Shown here piece after piece: positions 1-9,847 of a stretch of DNA of 26,270 nt. The notes beneath the pieces are model-generated. The model did not search any database, was not told where the DNA came from, and saw only the letters and a program-made list of their open reading frames with translations. The position numbers were made by a program, and so were the translations under genes. Position 1 is the stretch's first letter, and every line of letters begins with the position of its first letter. This DNA comes from Fragilariopsis cylindrus CCMP1102 (taxonomy: Eukaryota > Bacillariophyta > Bacillariophyceae > Bacillariales > Bacillariaceae): positions 1 to 26,270 of the forward strand of contig FMBT01000018.1 in NCBI GenBank assembly GCA_900095095.1. The letters are read 5' to 3'.

Positions 1-479
1 TTAAATATCACTTCCCCCTGAAATAATAGTGTACGGTAGACACTATCTTGAGACAGCACTGTTTGTAGTAGTGTAGTGTGTACTGTAGTGTAGGTATGTG
101 AAAATGTATTTGTATTCATATGTACATTTCATATTCATATTCATACAGGATTTATATCTACATATGTATAACAATTATGTATCTTGGAGAATCCACAACT
201 AACTGAATGGTATTATTACGCTCTCATCCTCTTTTCCGAACAGATCTGAAATGGATAGCTTGGTCTGTCCGCTCTTTCAACCTGACTATTGTCAACGATT
301 AAAACAAGTTCGTTTTATCTGAACACTAAAGAATCAGTGCAGTACAGTACCAGATGGACTACAAATGATAATATGTACAGCAAGAGCCAGTAAAGCAAAA
401 CGACAAATTTTTATCAAAAGATATGTTCTCTATACATAGTAAAAATCATTACCACAGTAGTAAATTGTAGACTCTTTCA
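1..479. other. non-coding region at window start
   Basis: No coding region is supported here. The right part is presumably the 3' UTR and downstream flank of the minus-strand HisB-like gene whose stop codon is at 480-482. The left part has a purine/GT-rich stretch (roughly 60-110) with repeated tgtagt units and an AT-rich stretch around 115-180. I see no tRNA-like or other RNA structure. Confidence 0.5.
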
Positions 480-1947
480 TTACACTGATAGCGTTCCCTT
501 GCTACTTGCAGTAGTACCCGCTCGACGTTCGTCGACCATAGAACACACACGAAGGGCGCGTCCGAATGCTGTAGCGGTACAAAGGACTACGTCTGCCACT
601 GATGATACCTGCTCACACTCGGCATTCGATTTTTCTACGATATGAACTGTCATATGGCTATTCATCACTAGAGAGTCCAAACAGTGTTCAAGCATTTCAC
701 ATGACAAGGGATTACTTTCACCACCTTCAACGACATATTCTTGTCGACCAAGTGTTTCATGAAGATTGTGTCCAAAGTAGGGACGATTAGATAAGTCCAT
801 CGTGACTTCTACCTTCGCAGCTGATACATCAGACCCTGCCGTTTCTCTTGTAGCTTCTGATACCCACATTCTGTTCAAACCAGCTTTATTTCCCAATGCT
901 TGGTTAAGGCATTGACCGATCGCGATACTCACGTCTTCAGCCGTATGATGGTCATCGACCCACAAGTCACCTTTGCAATTAATCTTCAGTGTCATACATG
1001 CTTCTTTTGCTAGTATAGTATAAAATGTATTCAAAAAGGGAATACCAGTCTCGACAAGAGTATCTTTGCTACAACCATTCAGTAGAAGGTGCACCGATAT
1101 TGAGGTTTCTCTTGTCGTTCGTTCAACTTTACCCTCTCGTTGGAGGGCCACACTGGCTAGATCATTAGGACTTCTTTGGTCCCACATGTCAGGTGGATCC
1201 AAATAGACTCGCAAGGCTCTAGAAAATGCCTTGAAGGAACTTTCAACTGTTATGTGACATTTTAAAAATTAAGTCCTCGGTAAGCAAAATATGATTTATA
1301 TTCTATATCAAACAACGTAGACGACGCAGGAACATATATGTATACATACCTATATGATGAGCGTTATCACCACGAATTTTATCCAAAGAAATTACAATAC
1401 CAGCCGATGTCGCTAGAGCCTTCCAGAATGATTGGATTGCAAATATTTCCAAATTTCCGATTTTTGTTCTACCGACACCCCTTGGGTATATTCCAAAAGG
1501 AGCCAAACTGTACTTTGCTAGATCGTATTTTTCATCCCTAATCATCTCATTATTATTTTCACCTGAAGAAATAAGACATTCCACCAATGCTTCATCAAGT
1601 GGACAACAGAATCGAGATTTGGACGGTGATGTTTTCGGCGCGGAAATCAATACCTTCCGTAATTGTTGACCCAATGCTTTCCCTACAGCTGCACAAAGTT
1701 GGACTTGATTCTCATTTGCAAAGCGATTATGGTCTGCGTCAACATCAACTTTTGATTCGTTATTATTTTGTATCTCGAGCGCCGTACATAAGGATACTTC
1801 CAAACCGACGCCGACCTGTGCGTGTGAATTCCATTGATCAATCATATGATCGAGGTATCCAATTCCCGTAAGAATCGGAACAGCGACCTTCGCCTCGTTG
1901 ACGCAAACAGCATTCTGAACATGAAAGGTAGCTGTCAATGATGACAT
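480..1947 (-). CDS. HISB: tandem-fused imidazoleglycerol-phosphate dehydratase
   Basis: IGPD dehydrates imidazole glycerol phosphate to imidazole acetol phosphate in histidine biosynthesis. Two exons, 1947-1350 and 1246-480, flank a 103-bp intron (donor G|GTATGT, acceptor ACAG, phase 1); the product is 454 aa, about twice the usual ~200. The splice joins HHI to VESSFKAF, restoring a textbook IGPD block. Domain 1 (about residues 5-215) has TGIGYLDHM (27-35), PLDEAL (116-121) and DNAHHIVE (194-201), but the DDHHTxED block is replaced around 76-83 (NENQVQ). Domain 2 (about 238-450) has RTTRETSISV (242-251), an intact DDHHTAED (297-304), TVHI (399-402) and the terminal SSKG (447-450). Its LDHM is LNTF (271-274) and its NxHHxxE is missing (SNAECEQ, 406-412). 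Each half thus keeps what the other lost. No obvious targeting peptide precedes domain 1. Family assignment is secure; how the two halves cooperate is inferred. Confidence 0.92.
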
Positions 1948-2665
1948 TATTCTGTTACTCGTTTTCTACGAATGTTACAACTATATTCAGTCTCCGAGTG
2001 TTTGTTTTCTTGTTTTGTCGTCTACGGTATGTTGTCGTTTGTCGTATGGCATACTAAGTTTTTTTGAAGTTACTGGGTAATAATTCGATAATTAGTTGAT
2101 AGTTCGTGAATCAATCAGGATGGAGTACAGACTGCCCTAAAAATTTCTACCCGAAAATATCCTCGGATTGAAAATCCATTATCCAATTGATTACTATATC
2201 GGCATGTTCAATATTGAATATAACGAAATTCATTTAATAAAGTAGAAAATGCAGCTATACCCAATACTAGAGGATTTCGATTTAAAGCAGTCAATGTATG
2301 CAAAGGATTACAACCAAGCTAGACAAAATTGTATTGGTAGTCAAAATCATTAAATTAGTAGACTAGTCTGAAGTCTGGAGTTGACAACGATAGATAGGAA
2401 AAAAGTACGCATACATAATGTAGGTGGAAAACCATTGAAATAATAGTTGAAATTGGCCAACATATTCAATGATATCCGTGTTCTTTCTGTACAACATCTT
2501 TGTACGTATTCAAAATACTGATATTGAAGGTGTGGTCCGTCGAAATTGTCTTTAATATTGAAGTTAGTAGAAAGAGTGAAACACATGGCTGCCTGAGCGA
2601 CCAGTCCAGGGAAGAGAACCAGACGATAATTCATCATCAAAGAAATAGGGTGACTCTTGATAGGA
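1948..2665. other. intergenic region upstream of HisB-like gene
   Basis: About 720 bp lie between the HisB-like start and the stop of the next minus-strand gene. It must hold the HisB promoter (near 1950-2100) and the 3' flank of the unknown gene. A minus-strand open frame, 2350-2841, enters this stretch and includes a hydrophobic run. It overlaps the end of the 2666-3715 gene in another frame and resembles nothing, so I do not call it. Confidence 0.5.
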
Positions 2666-3715
2666 CTAGTCAGCAGTACGGGAAAGTTCTTGGGTTTGTA
2701 CTTTGATCGATCCGAATCTCTTTTTATGCTTATCTGAGAAAATCTCATCGAAAGGAATATCAGCACCAGAATCAAAACTACAGTCAAAACTGTCCCCATC
2801 ACTACTTTGTTCATCTGTTGGATAATGCGACGAAGACCCATTGCTTCCCCAGCTTCTCGCGGTAACAGTCTCGACGACAGTCTTCATGGGTGGAAGAGTA
2901 AAGTTTTCTCCTTCGAGAGAATAATTGGTTTCCATTTCTGTCCACAAATCAGTAACGGCGTCTCGGTTCACGCCACCATGGAGCAAACAACATCTTCTTG
3001 TATAAGCAGGATGCGGGAAAGATGTCCCCAGTGTTTTGGACTTACGATGACATGGTAGAACATCATCTGAATACACGCTGCATAGCCCCCTTTCGATTTG
3101 TGTAGTATTGTCATCATGGGAAATATTAAAGGAGGGAGAAAGAGAATCGACCCTATCGTAATCTCTAAATGGACATAGGAAAGGGATACGGATTTTTCTA
3201 ATTCGTCGGCACTGGAAGCGGATACCCAACGAGTTTCTTTTTGCAGAGTGTAGGATAGTATCATAGATTACTTTTTTCGTCTTATCAGATATGCGACTCT
3301 CCCATATATCGTTAGTATCGATCTCATCCATACTCGTTGTGCTTTCAATTCGTAAAGATGACGTTTCATTGCCATGAACTCTTCTAAGATCGCAAAGCAA
3401 ATATTTGGATAGCCTAGAACGAAGTGCATCTACCCGTCGGAGTTGTTTGTGTTTGTGTTTACAGCTTTCATCACCAACTTCTACATTTTCTTTCTTCGAT
3501 TCGTCATCTACACTTTCGATGGTGGTTGCCTCCATTTGCTCAGAGCTACCCGCATCCACAATATAGTAGAGCGGCTTCAATATCTCGTCCCTTGATTCGA
3601 AATCATCCGACGAAGAAAAGAAAGACAAGATCATATCGATCAGTCGCATTTCATTGTTCCACCCATCTTTATTTCGGATTGATCTTCTCATTCTAATTCT
3701 TGGTCTTTGATTCAT
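2666..3715 (-). CDS. hypothetical protein, low-complexity and charged
   Basis: A single open frame of 349 codons beginning at the first true ATG (3715, MNQRPRIRMRRS). The frame extends slightly upstream but only through a GTG. The N-terminus is strongly basic (RPRIRMRRSIRNK). A Glu/Ser/Asp-rich segment follows, then a Lys/His/Arg cluster (KHKHKQLRRVDALRSR), a central part with scattered Cys (RRCCLLHGG) and a Ser/Asp-rich C-terminal quarter. No domain, signal peptide or membrane segment is apparent. Its start is 318 bp from the stop of the next minus-strand gene. I do not recognise the family. Length and uninterrupted frame favour a real, perhaps lineage-specific gene, but no conserved motif confirms it. 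Confidence 0.5.
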   Translation of the reverse strand: MNQRPRIRMRRSIRNKDGWNNEMRLIDMILSFFSSSDDFESRDEILKPLYYIVDAGSSEQMEATTIESVDDESKKENVEVGDESCKHKHKQLRRVDALRSRLSKYLLCDLRRVHGNETSSLRIESTTSMDEIDTNDIWESRISDKTKKVIYDTILHSAKRNSLGIRFQCRRIRKIRIPFLCPFRDYDRVDSLSPSFNISHDDNTTQIERGLCSVYSDDVLPCHRKSKTLGTSFPHPAYTRRCCLLHGGVNRDAVTDLWTEMETNYSLEGENFTLPPMKTVVETVTARSWGSNGSSSHYPTDEQSSDGDSFDCSFDSGADIPFDEIFSDKHKKRFGSIKVQTQELSRTAD

Positions 3716-4033
3716 TCCGTACACTATTCTCGTTTACAACAATTGTTCTACAATGAGTAGAACACGAACAGCGGTAACATTGAATATGAAGAAGAAGAAA
3801 AAACTTTGTGCAATGGACATTTGCATTGAGCAGTATGGCGAGTGAAGACGTTGACTTACTTATTAATTGCCTATTGTTCGATTGTCTACGATAACAAATA
3901 GAACGAACGGAAAGAATTTTCTACTCGTTTAACTAGGGGCAGTCTGACGAGCGTGGCGCGAAAGAGGTGCATGAGTAAGAATAAACGCCGACTCCAACCT
4001 TTTTGCTTGTCTCATCTTTTTACGCATCATGGA
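3716..4033. other. intergenic region between tandem minus-strand genes
   Basis: Contains the presumed promoter of the unknown gene (minus strand) and the 3' flank of the methyltransferase gene. A short purine run (gaagaagaagaaaaaa, about 3788-3803) is the only visible structure. Confidence 0.4.
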
Positions 4034-5893
4034 TCAACTCTCAATACGCGTCGAAGGTGGCATTCTACGCTTTGATAATTTACTTGCGTTTTTTCCTTTT
4101 TTAATTGAAATTTTTGGCTCAGTAAACGGTTCTTCATCAACTAAGTTTAAGTGCATCCACTGCGCTAATTTATGTTGACTTATCCCATGAAGAGACGCTA
4201 ATGATCTGATTTCTTGCCAAATCGCTTCTGTATCAGGTTTCTTATCTCTATTGACAGACCTATTTCGGATTGCTGTAATCATTACATTTTTACTTGTGTG
4301 TTCTCCTCCTATAAATTCGAAAACTTTTACCTGGTAACCGGCATATTCTAGAAGCAAAGCTCTCAGGCTGTCAGTTACTTGTTCACTGATTCGATCGCGA
4401 TATACACCGTGTTTAAGAATAGATGATAACGGATGAGTCTGGCGTGTCGACGAAAAGTGAGCATTCAATTGGGGTCTAACTTGCTTGTGGCAACACGGCG
4501 CCACAACAATGACATCGGCTTTCTGAGCAATACCAGAATACAATGCGTCGTCTGTAGCTGTATCACATGCATGTAATGCGACAAGGATACTAAGTGAAGG
4601 ATCATCATCATCATCATCATCATCATTTTCTTCTTCTTGTCGCTTAGTAGTAGTAGTGGAAGCTTGCGTAACAAGATTTTCAATCGTTCCTTCTTCAAAA
4701 TTCAACGTGTCAAAGTTACCACCCAATCCCTTAGCAATGCCATTAATTTCATTAATTAGTTTAGGTCGTACATCAATACCTGTTGCAGTTATCGACTCGT
4801 ACCGTTCATTTAAATAATGATGAAGACTGAAAGTCAAATATGCTCGACCACATCCCATATCAACGAGATTTATTGTATGATGATTTTTCTGTTCTTCTCC
4901 TTGTAGCTCATCCACTATCTTGCCAACAATTTCAACGAACTTTTGACACTGTCTCAACTTTCCCTGCATTTTTGGTTTCGGTTTTCCATTCTCATTTGTG
5001 ACTCCCAACGCCTTAAAAAATGCTGCCTGATTCGAAAGCGGAACCATCTTGATACGGTCATGAGATTGTGGTATAGTTGAAGTAGAGGCTTGTATAGAAG
5101 TAGCGTCGTCGTCAGCAATTGCTTTTTTCTCTCGCAGTGATGGTGACTTGGTGTCTAATCTTAAGTCAAAGATAGTATCAGTCGTCGTCAATTGAGCACC
5201 CTGAATAGGTTGCGCTTTTAAATTTATGATACCCCATTCCGAAGCTAATGCTGGATCGAGAATTAGATCGTAAATTGTTTTCGCAACATCTTCAATCGGT
5301 ACATTTTTACAAATATCTGTCGCTCCGTGGTATTTCAGTGTAATTTGAAAAAGTAGTATCGAATCGTCATCGATGTTACTTGTGTCATCAAGATTATTTT
5401 GTCGATTCGTCTTTTTATTCCTGGACTTGGAAGAAGATGCAGCTCTAATGATTCGTCCAGATACTTGTCGGATCGATCCTCGTAACAAGTCATCGTCGAT
5501 ATTACTTTTTTTCTTCTTTTTCTTGACTCCTCGAAGAACGAGTGACACAAAATTACTTTTTTGGATGGATTCCTCGACCGAAGAAATAAATGTTTGAACG
5601 AGTTCCGATTTCGATTTTGAATTAGGATCCTGTGTATGATGATCTACGTCGTCTTTTTCTTTCACTTGCCGCCGCGTCGAGCCAACCTCTCTCCATCTTG
5701 ATGTTATCGTCGATGACCGTGTATATACCGGTAGTTGATGGCTATGACTTGAGTATACATCTTTTCTAATACTAAAATGATGTGGTACTCTTCCGCTGCC
5801 GCAACTATTTCCCGGCAAGAATGCAACGACACAATAATCATAGTACAAGTATACTATAATCGCATGAACGGCCAAAAACTCGAGACGTAGCAT
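4034..5893 (-). CDS. Methyltransf_32 / METTL25-like SAM methyltransferase, plastid-type leader
   Basis: A single-exon protein of 619 aa from the ATG at 5893; the frame continues 9 nt upstream only to a TTG. A hydrophobic N-terminus ends in CVVAFLPG, where VVA-FLP resembles the ASAFAP cleavage motif of diatom plastid preproteins; a Ser/Arg-rich transit-like stretch follows. Residues 120-280 are Lys- and Asp-rich and poorly defined. The catalytic part starts near 280 (HDRIKMVPLSNQAAFF), has the SAM-binding loop VDMGCGRAYL (about 344-353) and the acidic strand GIDVRP. It continues with LHACDTATDDAL, VVAPCCHKQVRPQL, the ILKHG..RDRISEQVTDSLR helix and the FIGGEHTSKNVMI strand, a pattern of bacterial and METTL25/RRNAD1-type Methyltransf_32 proteins. 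An Asp run comes from a (CAT)n repeat at about 4602-4626. The substrate is unknown; RNA or protein methylation in the plastid is an inference. Confidence 0.8.
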   Translation of the reverse strand: MLRLEFLAVHAIIVYLYYDYCVVAFLPGNSCGSGRVPHHFSIRKDVYSSHSHQLPVYTRSSTITSRWREVGSTRRQVKEKDDVDHHTQDPNSKSKSELVQTFISSVEESIQKSNFVSLVLRGVKKKKKKSNIDDDLLRGSIRQVSGRIIRAASSSKSRNKKTNRQNNLDDTSNIDDDSILLFQITLKYHGATDICKNVPIEDVAKTIYDLILDPALASEWGIINLKAQPIQGAQLTTTDTIFDLRLDTKSPSLREKKAIADDDATSIQASTSTIPQSHDRIKMVPLSNQAAFFKALGVTNENGKPKPKMQGKLRQCQKFVEIVGKIVDELQGEEQKNHHTINLVDMGCGRAYLTFSLHHYLNERYESITATGIDVRPKLINEINGIAKGLGGNFDTLNFEEGTIENLVTQASTTTTKRQEEENDDDDDDDDPSLSILVALHACDTATDDALYSGIAQKADVIVVAPCCHKQVRPQLNAHFSSTRQTHPLSSILKHGVYRDRISEQVTDSLRALLLEYAGYQVKVFEFIGGEHTSKNVMITAIRNRSVNRDKKPDTEAIWQEIRSLASLHGISQHKLAQWMHLNLVDEEPFTEPKISIKKGKNASKLSKRRMPPSTRIES

Positions 5894-6475
5894 CCTGATC
5901 AATATAACAAGCCCGCAATGTTGGTGCAGTATGGATAGGTTGGTAGAGTATAATGTAAAAAATACGGTTTAAGTTGAAAGTGGACGACGAGGTGTATGTC
6001 TTGCTGTACTTCAAACTTTGGATTGCGGTAACTCAACATCAAAAAATCATGCCGGCACAAATCAGCCATCACCATCACTCAGTATTTTGTTTACATACTC
6101 CTTTTTAGCAGATATCTCGAGATTTTGTCAGTCACAGATGGATGGTCGTCATGGTGATTTCGATTTTCTAACCCTAACCCTAATCTATATTGGGACTAAA
6201 ACTTGAATGGATCATTCTCAATCAATTTGATCGATATCGATCTCAATAATGATAAGGCATCACGTACATGCAACAGCAATGGTGTCGTGAAAGAACGATT
6301 CTAAAACCTATGTTGAAACTATTGATACATATGATGATGATGATGCTTTGGAAGAGAACGATGATATGCTGCATTTATAAAATACAAAGTGAGAAATAAC
6401 AGCAAAATGCCTGATGCTAATAATATAAAAAGTAACTTCACATTTTATAAATGGTGCGTATACAGTAGTAAATAG
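5894..6475. other. intergenic region with short telomere-like repeat
   Basis: About 580 bp between the methyltransferase start and the beta-helix gene's stop. It includes the presumed methyltransferase promoter. At 6168-6183 there are about 2.7 copies of the telomere-type hexamer CTAACC/CCCTAA, and a short (GAT)n run lies near 6335-6346. A 62-codon plus-strand frame at 6018-6206 crosses the hexamers and looks fortuitous. Confidence 0.45.
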
Positions 6476-8434
6476 TCAAATATATTTAGCAGTCTTAGGT
6501 TTCTCGTTCATTTCAATTTTCTTTTCTCTTCGCTGTACAAGTCGTAGGAATTGAGATTCTATATTAATTTGTTCCATTGTCTGCACATCAACACTGTATC
6601 GTCCTCCAGAAAGCATAACAATTCGATTATTTAATTGTTGGTCCTCCTTCTCTTTCGCTGTTGTCGTTGTCGTCGAATCCAAATGGAGTGCTTGAAATGC
6701 ATCTTCAAGTTTTTGACTACTTTCAACATCATATGGAATGTAACCAACATCACCATCTGCATCGAACCACCATGTTGGAGAAACAACCTTCTCGAGGACT
6801 TGTGATGCAACATGTTCCCCACGGTTCAATTTTAGAACCTCATCAGTAGTAAGTAAATTATCGTGTTTTTTTTCCATTTTACAAAATGTACATGAGTCGT
6901 TCGAGCCCTGTATGATTCGTTTTGGAATACAATTTGGACACCACCAATCACCTTTACGAAAAGAGGATCCAGAAGAATCTCTTTGAGGCTGCTGTTGATT
7001 TGATTGATGATGGTTATTGTTTGTACTATTGTCATCTTCTTTTCCTTCTTCTTCTTCAGCACTCGATAGTCGAAAATCGATATCATCTCCTCCTAAATTT
7101 TGGATAATATTATTATTATTATTACTATTAGAGCATGGTAATATCGATTCAGATTTGGATTTAGATTCAGATTCTTTCATTATCAAATTGTGACGTACAC
7201 CACCACGTATTCGTACCCCAACTCCAGAATTATCTACAACGTTACATCCATTCATTATTAAGGATGATGTTTTCTGCTGCTGAATGATAATATTGTATTT
7301 ATCATTTGTCTTATTATTATTATTACTATTGTTTTTACTGTCTGAAGTACTACTACTACTAGGTGTTGGTGGTGTTGTTATTATCGAGGCTGTAGTTTTA
7401 ACAGCTGATGATACCTCTATAGCAGCCATATCTTCTCGGCATGTACCAGATACGGTACAACCATGTAAGTCAACAGATGCATTTGCATATGCGTATAGTC
7501 CTCGTACAGCAGAATTTAGAATAGATGTATTAATTAATTTGATTTGACATTCACCACGAGCACAAACGCCATGTACACCTGATTCCATTATAGTACATTC
7601 ATTTGTTAATAATTTTGCATTACCAAAACATACCAATGCTGATCGTAATGGTGAACGTAAATAACACTGATTCAAATCAATACTAGATTTCTGTACAGCC
7701 CAACAACAAAATCCAGCATGACTAATAATCGAACAATTTGTAATTTTTGTTGATGATTTGTATCGTAAATTAACAGCGGCACCAACTTGACTTCCAACAT
7801 CATCTACATCCTCATGAACCAATTCTATATCGTGTAATGTCAATTTACTATGATTATTAAGAAGAAATAGATTATGAATTTTCCCTGAAATCTGGATTCT
7901 TTTTTTTCTTATTGAGGATGACGACGACGACGATGGCGACGATGACGACGAGGGTTGTTTCTCCTCCTGCTTCGATGATTCTTCTTCTATTATTCCTCTA
8001 CCTCCTCGAATAGTAAGATGTTCACGTTTTCTTAATAGAATAGTATCAGGTAGATCTTTTATATCTTGTAATAGAAATAATGTTCGATGTGTTTCTACTG
8101 CAAATTGACACGCCTCTTCAAAAGTTGTTCCCTGTTTTAATTGTTGCTTTTGCTGTTGCTGTGATTGTAATTGTGATATTATTATTCCTTCATTATCATC
8201 ATTATAGTTATCATTCCTATCGAATTCTTGTATGACATCGTTATCACAACATAGTTTTGGAGGAAAAAATATAGGATTATCATCATTATTATCGCCTACT
8301 ACTAACATCGCTTGTGAAGATAACGACGGCGATGACGATCTCACGTTAATATGATTATGATTATTATTGTGGTTAGAATTCTTGTTCGCTGTCATGGTAA
8401 ATAGTACATGTATGGCACTTAAAAGCAAGTGCAT
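6476..8434 (-). CDS. parallel beta-helix protein with RanBP2-like zinc finger
   Basis: A single exon of 652 aa from the ATG at 8434; a second Met at residue 14 (MTANKN) is an alternative start, since the first 13 residues look like a weak signal. The N-terminus is Asn/His/Gln-rich. Residues about 185-410 form short repeating units of about 22-24 residues (for example KLTLHDIELVHED, KITNCSIISHAGFCCW, ECQIKLINTSILNSAVRGLY, SVDLHGCTVSGTCREDM). This is the pattern of right-handed parallel beta-helix (pectate-lyase-like) repeats, interrupted by a Ser/Asn-rich insert at 345-380. A zinc finger follows at about 495-521 (DWWCPNC ... CTFCKM), close to the RanBP2 type but with a longer middle loop (12 residues between Cys pairs). 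The C-terminus is basic and charged. No catalytic residues could be assigned. Binding to ubiquitin, RNA or protein through the finger is possible but unproven. Confidence 0.72.
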   Translation of the reverse strand: MHLLLSAIHVLFTMTANKNSNHNNNHNHINVRSSSPSLSSQAMLVVGDNNDDNPIFFPPKLCCDNDVIQEFDRNDNYNDDNEGIIISQLQSQQQQKQQLKQGTTFEEACQFAVETHRTLFLLQDIKDLPDTILLRKREHLTIRGGRGIIEEESSKQEEKQPSSSSSPSSSSSSSIRKKRIQISGKIHNLFLLNNHSKLTLHDIELVHEDVDDVGSQVGAAVNLRYKSSTKITNCSIISHAGFCCWAVQKSSIDLNQCYLRSPLRSALVCFGNAKLLTNECTIMESGVHGVCARGECQIKLINTSILNSAVRGLYAYANASVDLHGCTVSGTCREDMAAIEVSSAVKTTASIITTPPTPSSSSTSDSKNNSNNNNKTNDKYNIIIQQQKTSSLIMNGCNVVDNSGVGVRIRGGVRHNLIMKESESKSKSESILPCSNSNNNNNIIQNLGGDDIDFRLSSAEEEEGKEDDNSTNNNHHQSNQQQPQRDSSGSSFRKGDWWCPNCIPKRIIQGSNDSCTFCKMEKKHDNLLTTDEVLKLNRGEHVASQVLEKVVSPTWWFDADGDVGYIPYDVESSQKLEDAFQALHLDSTTTTTAKEKEDQQLNNRIVMLSGGRYSVDVQTMEQINIESQFLRLVQRREKKIEMNEKPKTAKYI

Positions 8435-8804
8435 GGTACATGCTAGGTAAGAGACTTTGAGACGACAGAAGATACAATGTTTAAAAATTAATAATGTAAG
8501 AGTTAATTATTTCATAAATTATTTCCGAAAATATTTAAAAGTCTAAAATTGATTGAATTAGAACGAGGGACGGACGGAGCTGAGTGATTTTCCTTGAGAT
8601 TTTCGTATTGAATTTCGAATTCGACATTCGACAAGAACCATTTTCGACATCCGAACGTCATATGAATGTCATTGTATTTGTATTATTAAATTATCAATTA
8701 AAATAGTGATAGTACATTGTACAACAACTGTCGAACTGTACTCATATATATCTTCCATTACTATATAGACATTAGGACTATACGCTTCTATTCCTCGTTT
8801 CACC
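8435..8804. promoter_or_regulatory. divergent promoter region
   Basis: About 370 AT-rich bp separate the divergent starts of the beta-helix gene (8434, minus) and the MYCBP homologue (8805, plus), so both promoters should lie here. The sequence around the plus-strand start (caccATGgcg) fits a eukaryotic start context. No specific factor site was recognised. Confidence 0.4.
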
Positions 8805-9600
8805 ATGGCGTCTTACGCACAGGTAGGTTTACACGTGCATTTTTGGATCGGTGTTATGTGTATGTTGAAAAGTTGCTAGCCGCACTGTACGAGCACTCAG
8901 AGCTTTCTTGTTCCATTGTTGCGTACTGCAGTTACTCTTCCTTTTAATTTTTCTTGCGTTTTACGGCACTACTGATTTTTCCTACTCTTCTTCGTAATCT
9001 CATCTCCAATTTTTCAATCTTCATTCAATCTAATAATAGCAAGCGAATTCTTCAGGAAAAGATTCAGGAATCAACAGTAATAACCACAACAACAGTAACC
9101 ACAATAATAGCAGTAATCATTCTTCATCATATTCGGCTTCAAATCACAATCACAACAGCAACAGCAACAATAATAACAGCAGTAGCAATAACAACAACAA
9201 CCACAACCACAACCACAATAATAATAGTTCCTCTTCTGATGGTAGTAAGAAAGATGAATTTCGTAAATATTTAGATAAGACAGGTGTATTAGATCAATTA
9301 ACAAAAGTATTAGTGGGATTATATGAAGAACCAGAACGACCAACAAGTCCAATGGATTATATTAAACGATATATTGGTGCACCAAAAAATATTGATGTTG
9401 ATGGATTAAAAAGGGAAAATGAACAATTGAAAAGACAATTAGCTGCCTTATCATTACAACAAGGTAGCAATGCTAATACTAATACTACTACTACTACTAA
9501 TAGTCAAAAAACATCGGTAGTAGGAGTTGATGGCGGTGAAAAAACGAATACAACAACAACAACAACAACATCTGATAACAAGGACAAAAAGAAAACATAA
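8805..9600 (+). CDS. MYCBP: MYCBP / AMY-1 (c-Myc-binding protein) homologue
   Basis: Exons 8805-8822 and 9040-9600 with a 217-bp phase-0 intron (CAG|GTAGGT, acceptor AATAATAG); 192 aa. The 18-nt first exon encodes MASYAQ, matching the MA-Y-A start typical of AMY-1. After an Asn/His/Ser-rich stretch of about 60 residues comes the family core at about residues 73-130: EFRKYLDKTGVLDQLTKVL, GLYEEPERPTSPMDYIKRY, and a leucine-rich coiled coil (LKRENEQLKRQLAAL). The C-terminal tail is Thr/Asn-rich and ends in a Lys cluster. Animal AMY-1 is about 100 aa and binds Myc and A-kinase-anchoring proteins; family members are also linked to cilia. The extra length here is all low-complexity. Identity of the core is near certain. 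The alternative downstream acceptors at 9055, 9067 and 9077 are out of phase. Confidence 0.9.
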
Positions 9601-9847
9601 CATAAAACAACACAACATCATTAACAAAAAAGTAGCGTCGGTAACGTTGCTTCTATAGTATTTAATAAATCTATACGGTATTGAATATTAAGGGATAATT
9701 ATTATTTACTATGAATTAGAATTTAAAAAATATATATTAATAGAAGAGATACTGATTTTACTCATTTTGCTATAATACTTCTATATATAGCAAATCGATT
9801 CCTTTACTATTAATTCCCAGCAACACATACATTACTATCCCTCTATG

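Noticed and set aside
2350..2841. Minus-strand frame with a hydrophobic run that looks like a membrane helix
   Set aside because: It overlaps the end of the longer 2666-3715 frame, resembles no family, and the hydrophobic run is the shifted reading of an Asp/Phe/Ser-rich segment.
9071..9352. Minus-strand Cys-rich frame of 93 codons
   Set aside because: It is the antisense shadow of the Asn/His-coding repeat in the MYCBP homologue; its Cys/Tyr runs come from the repeat.
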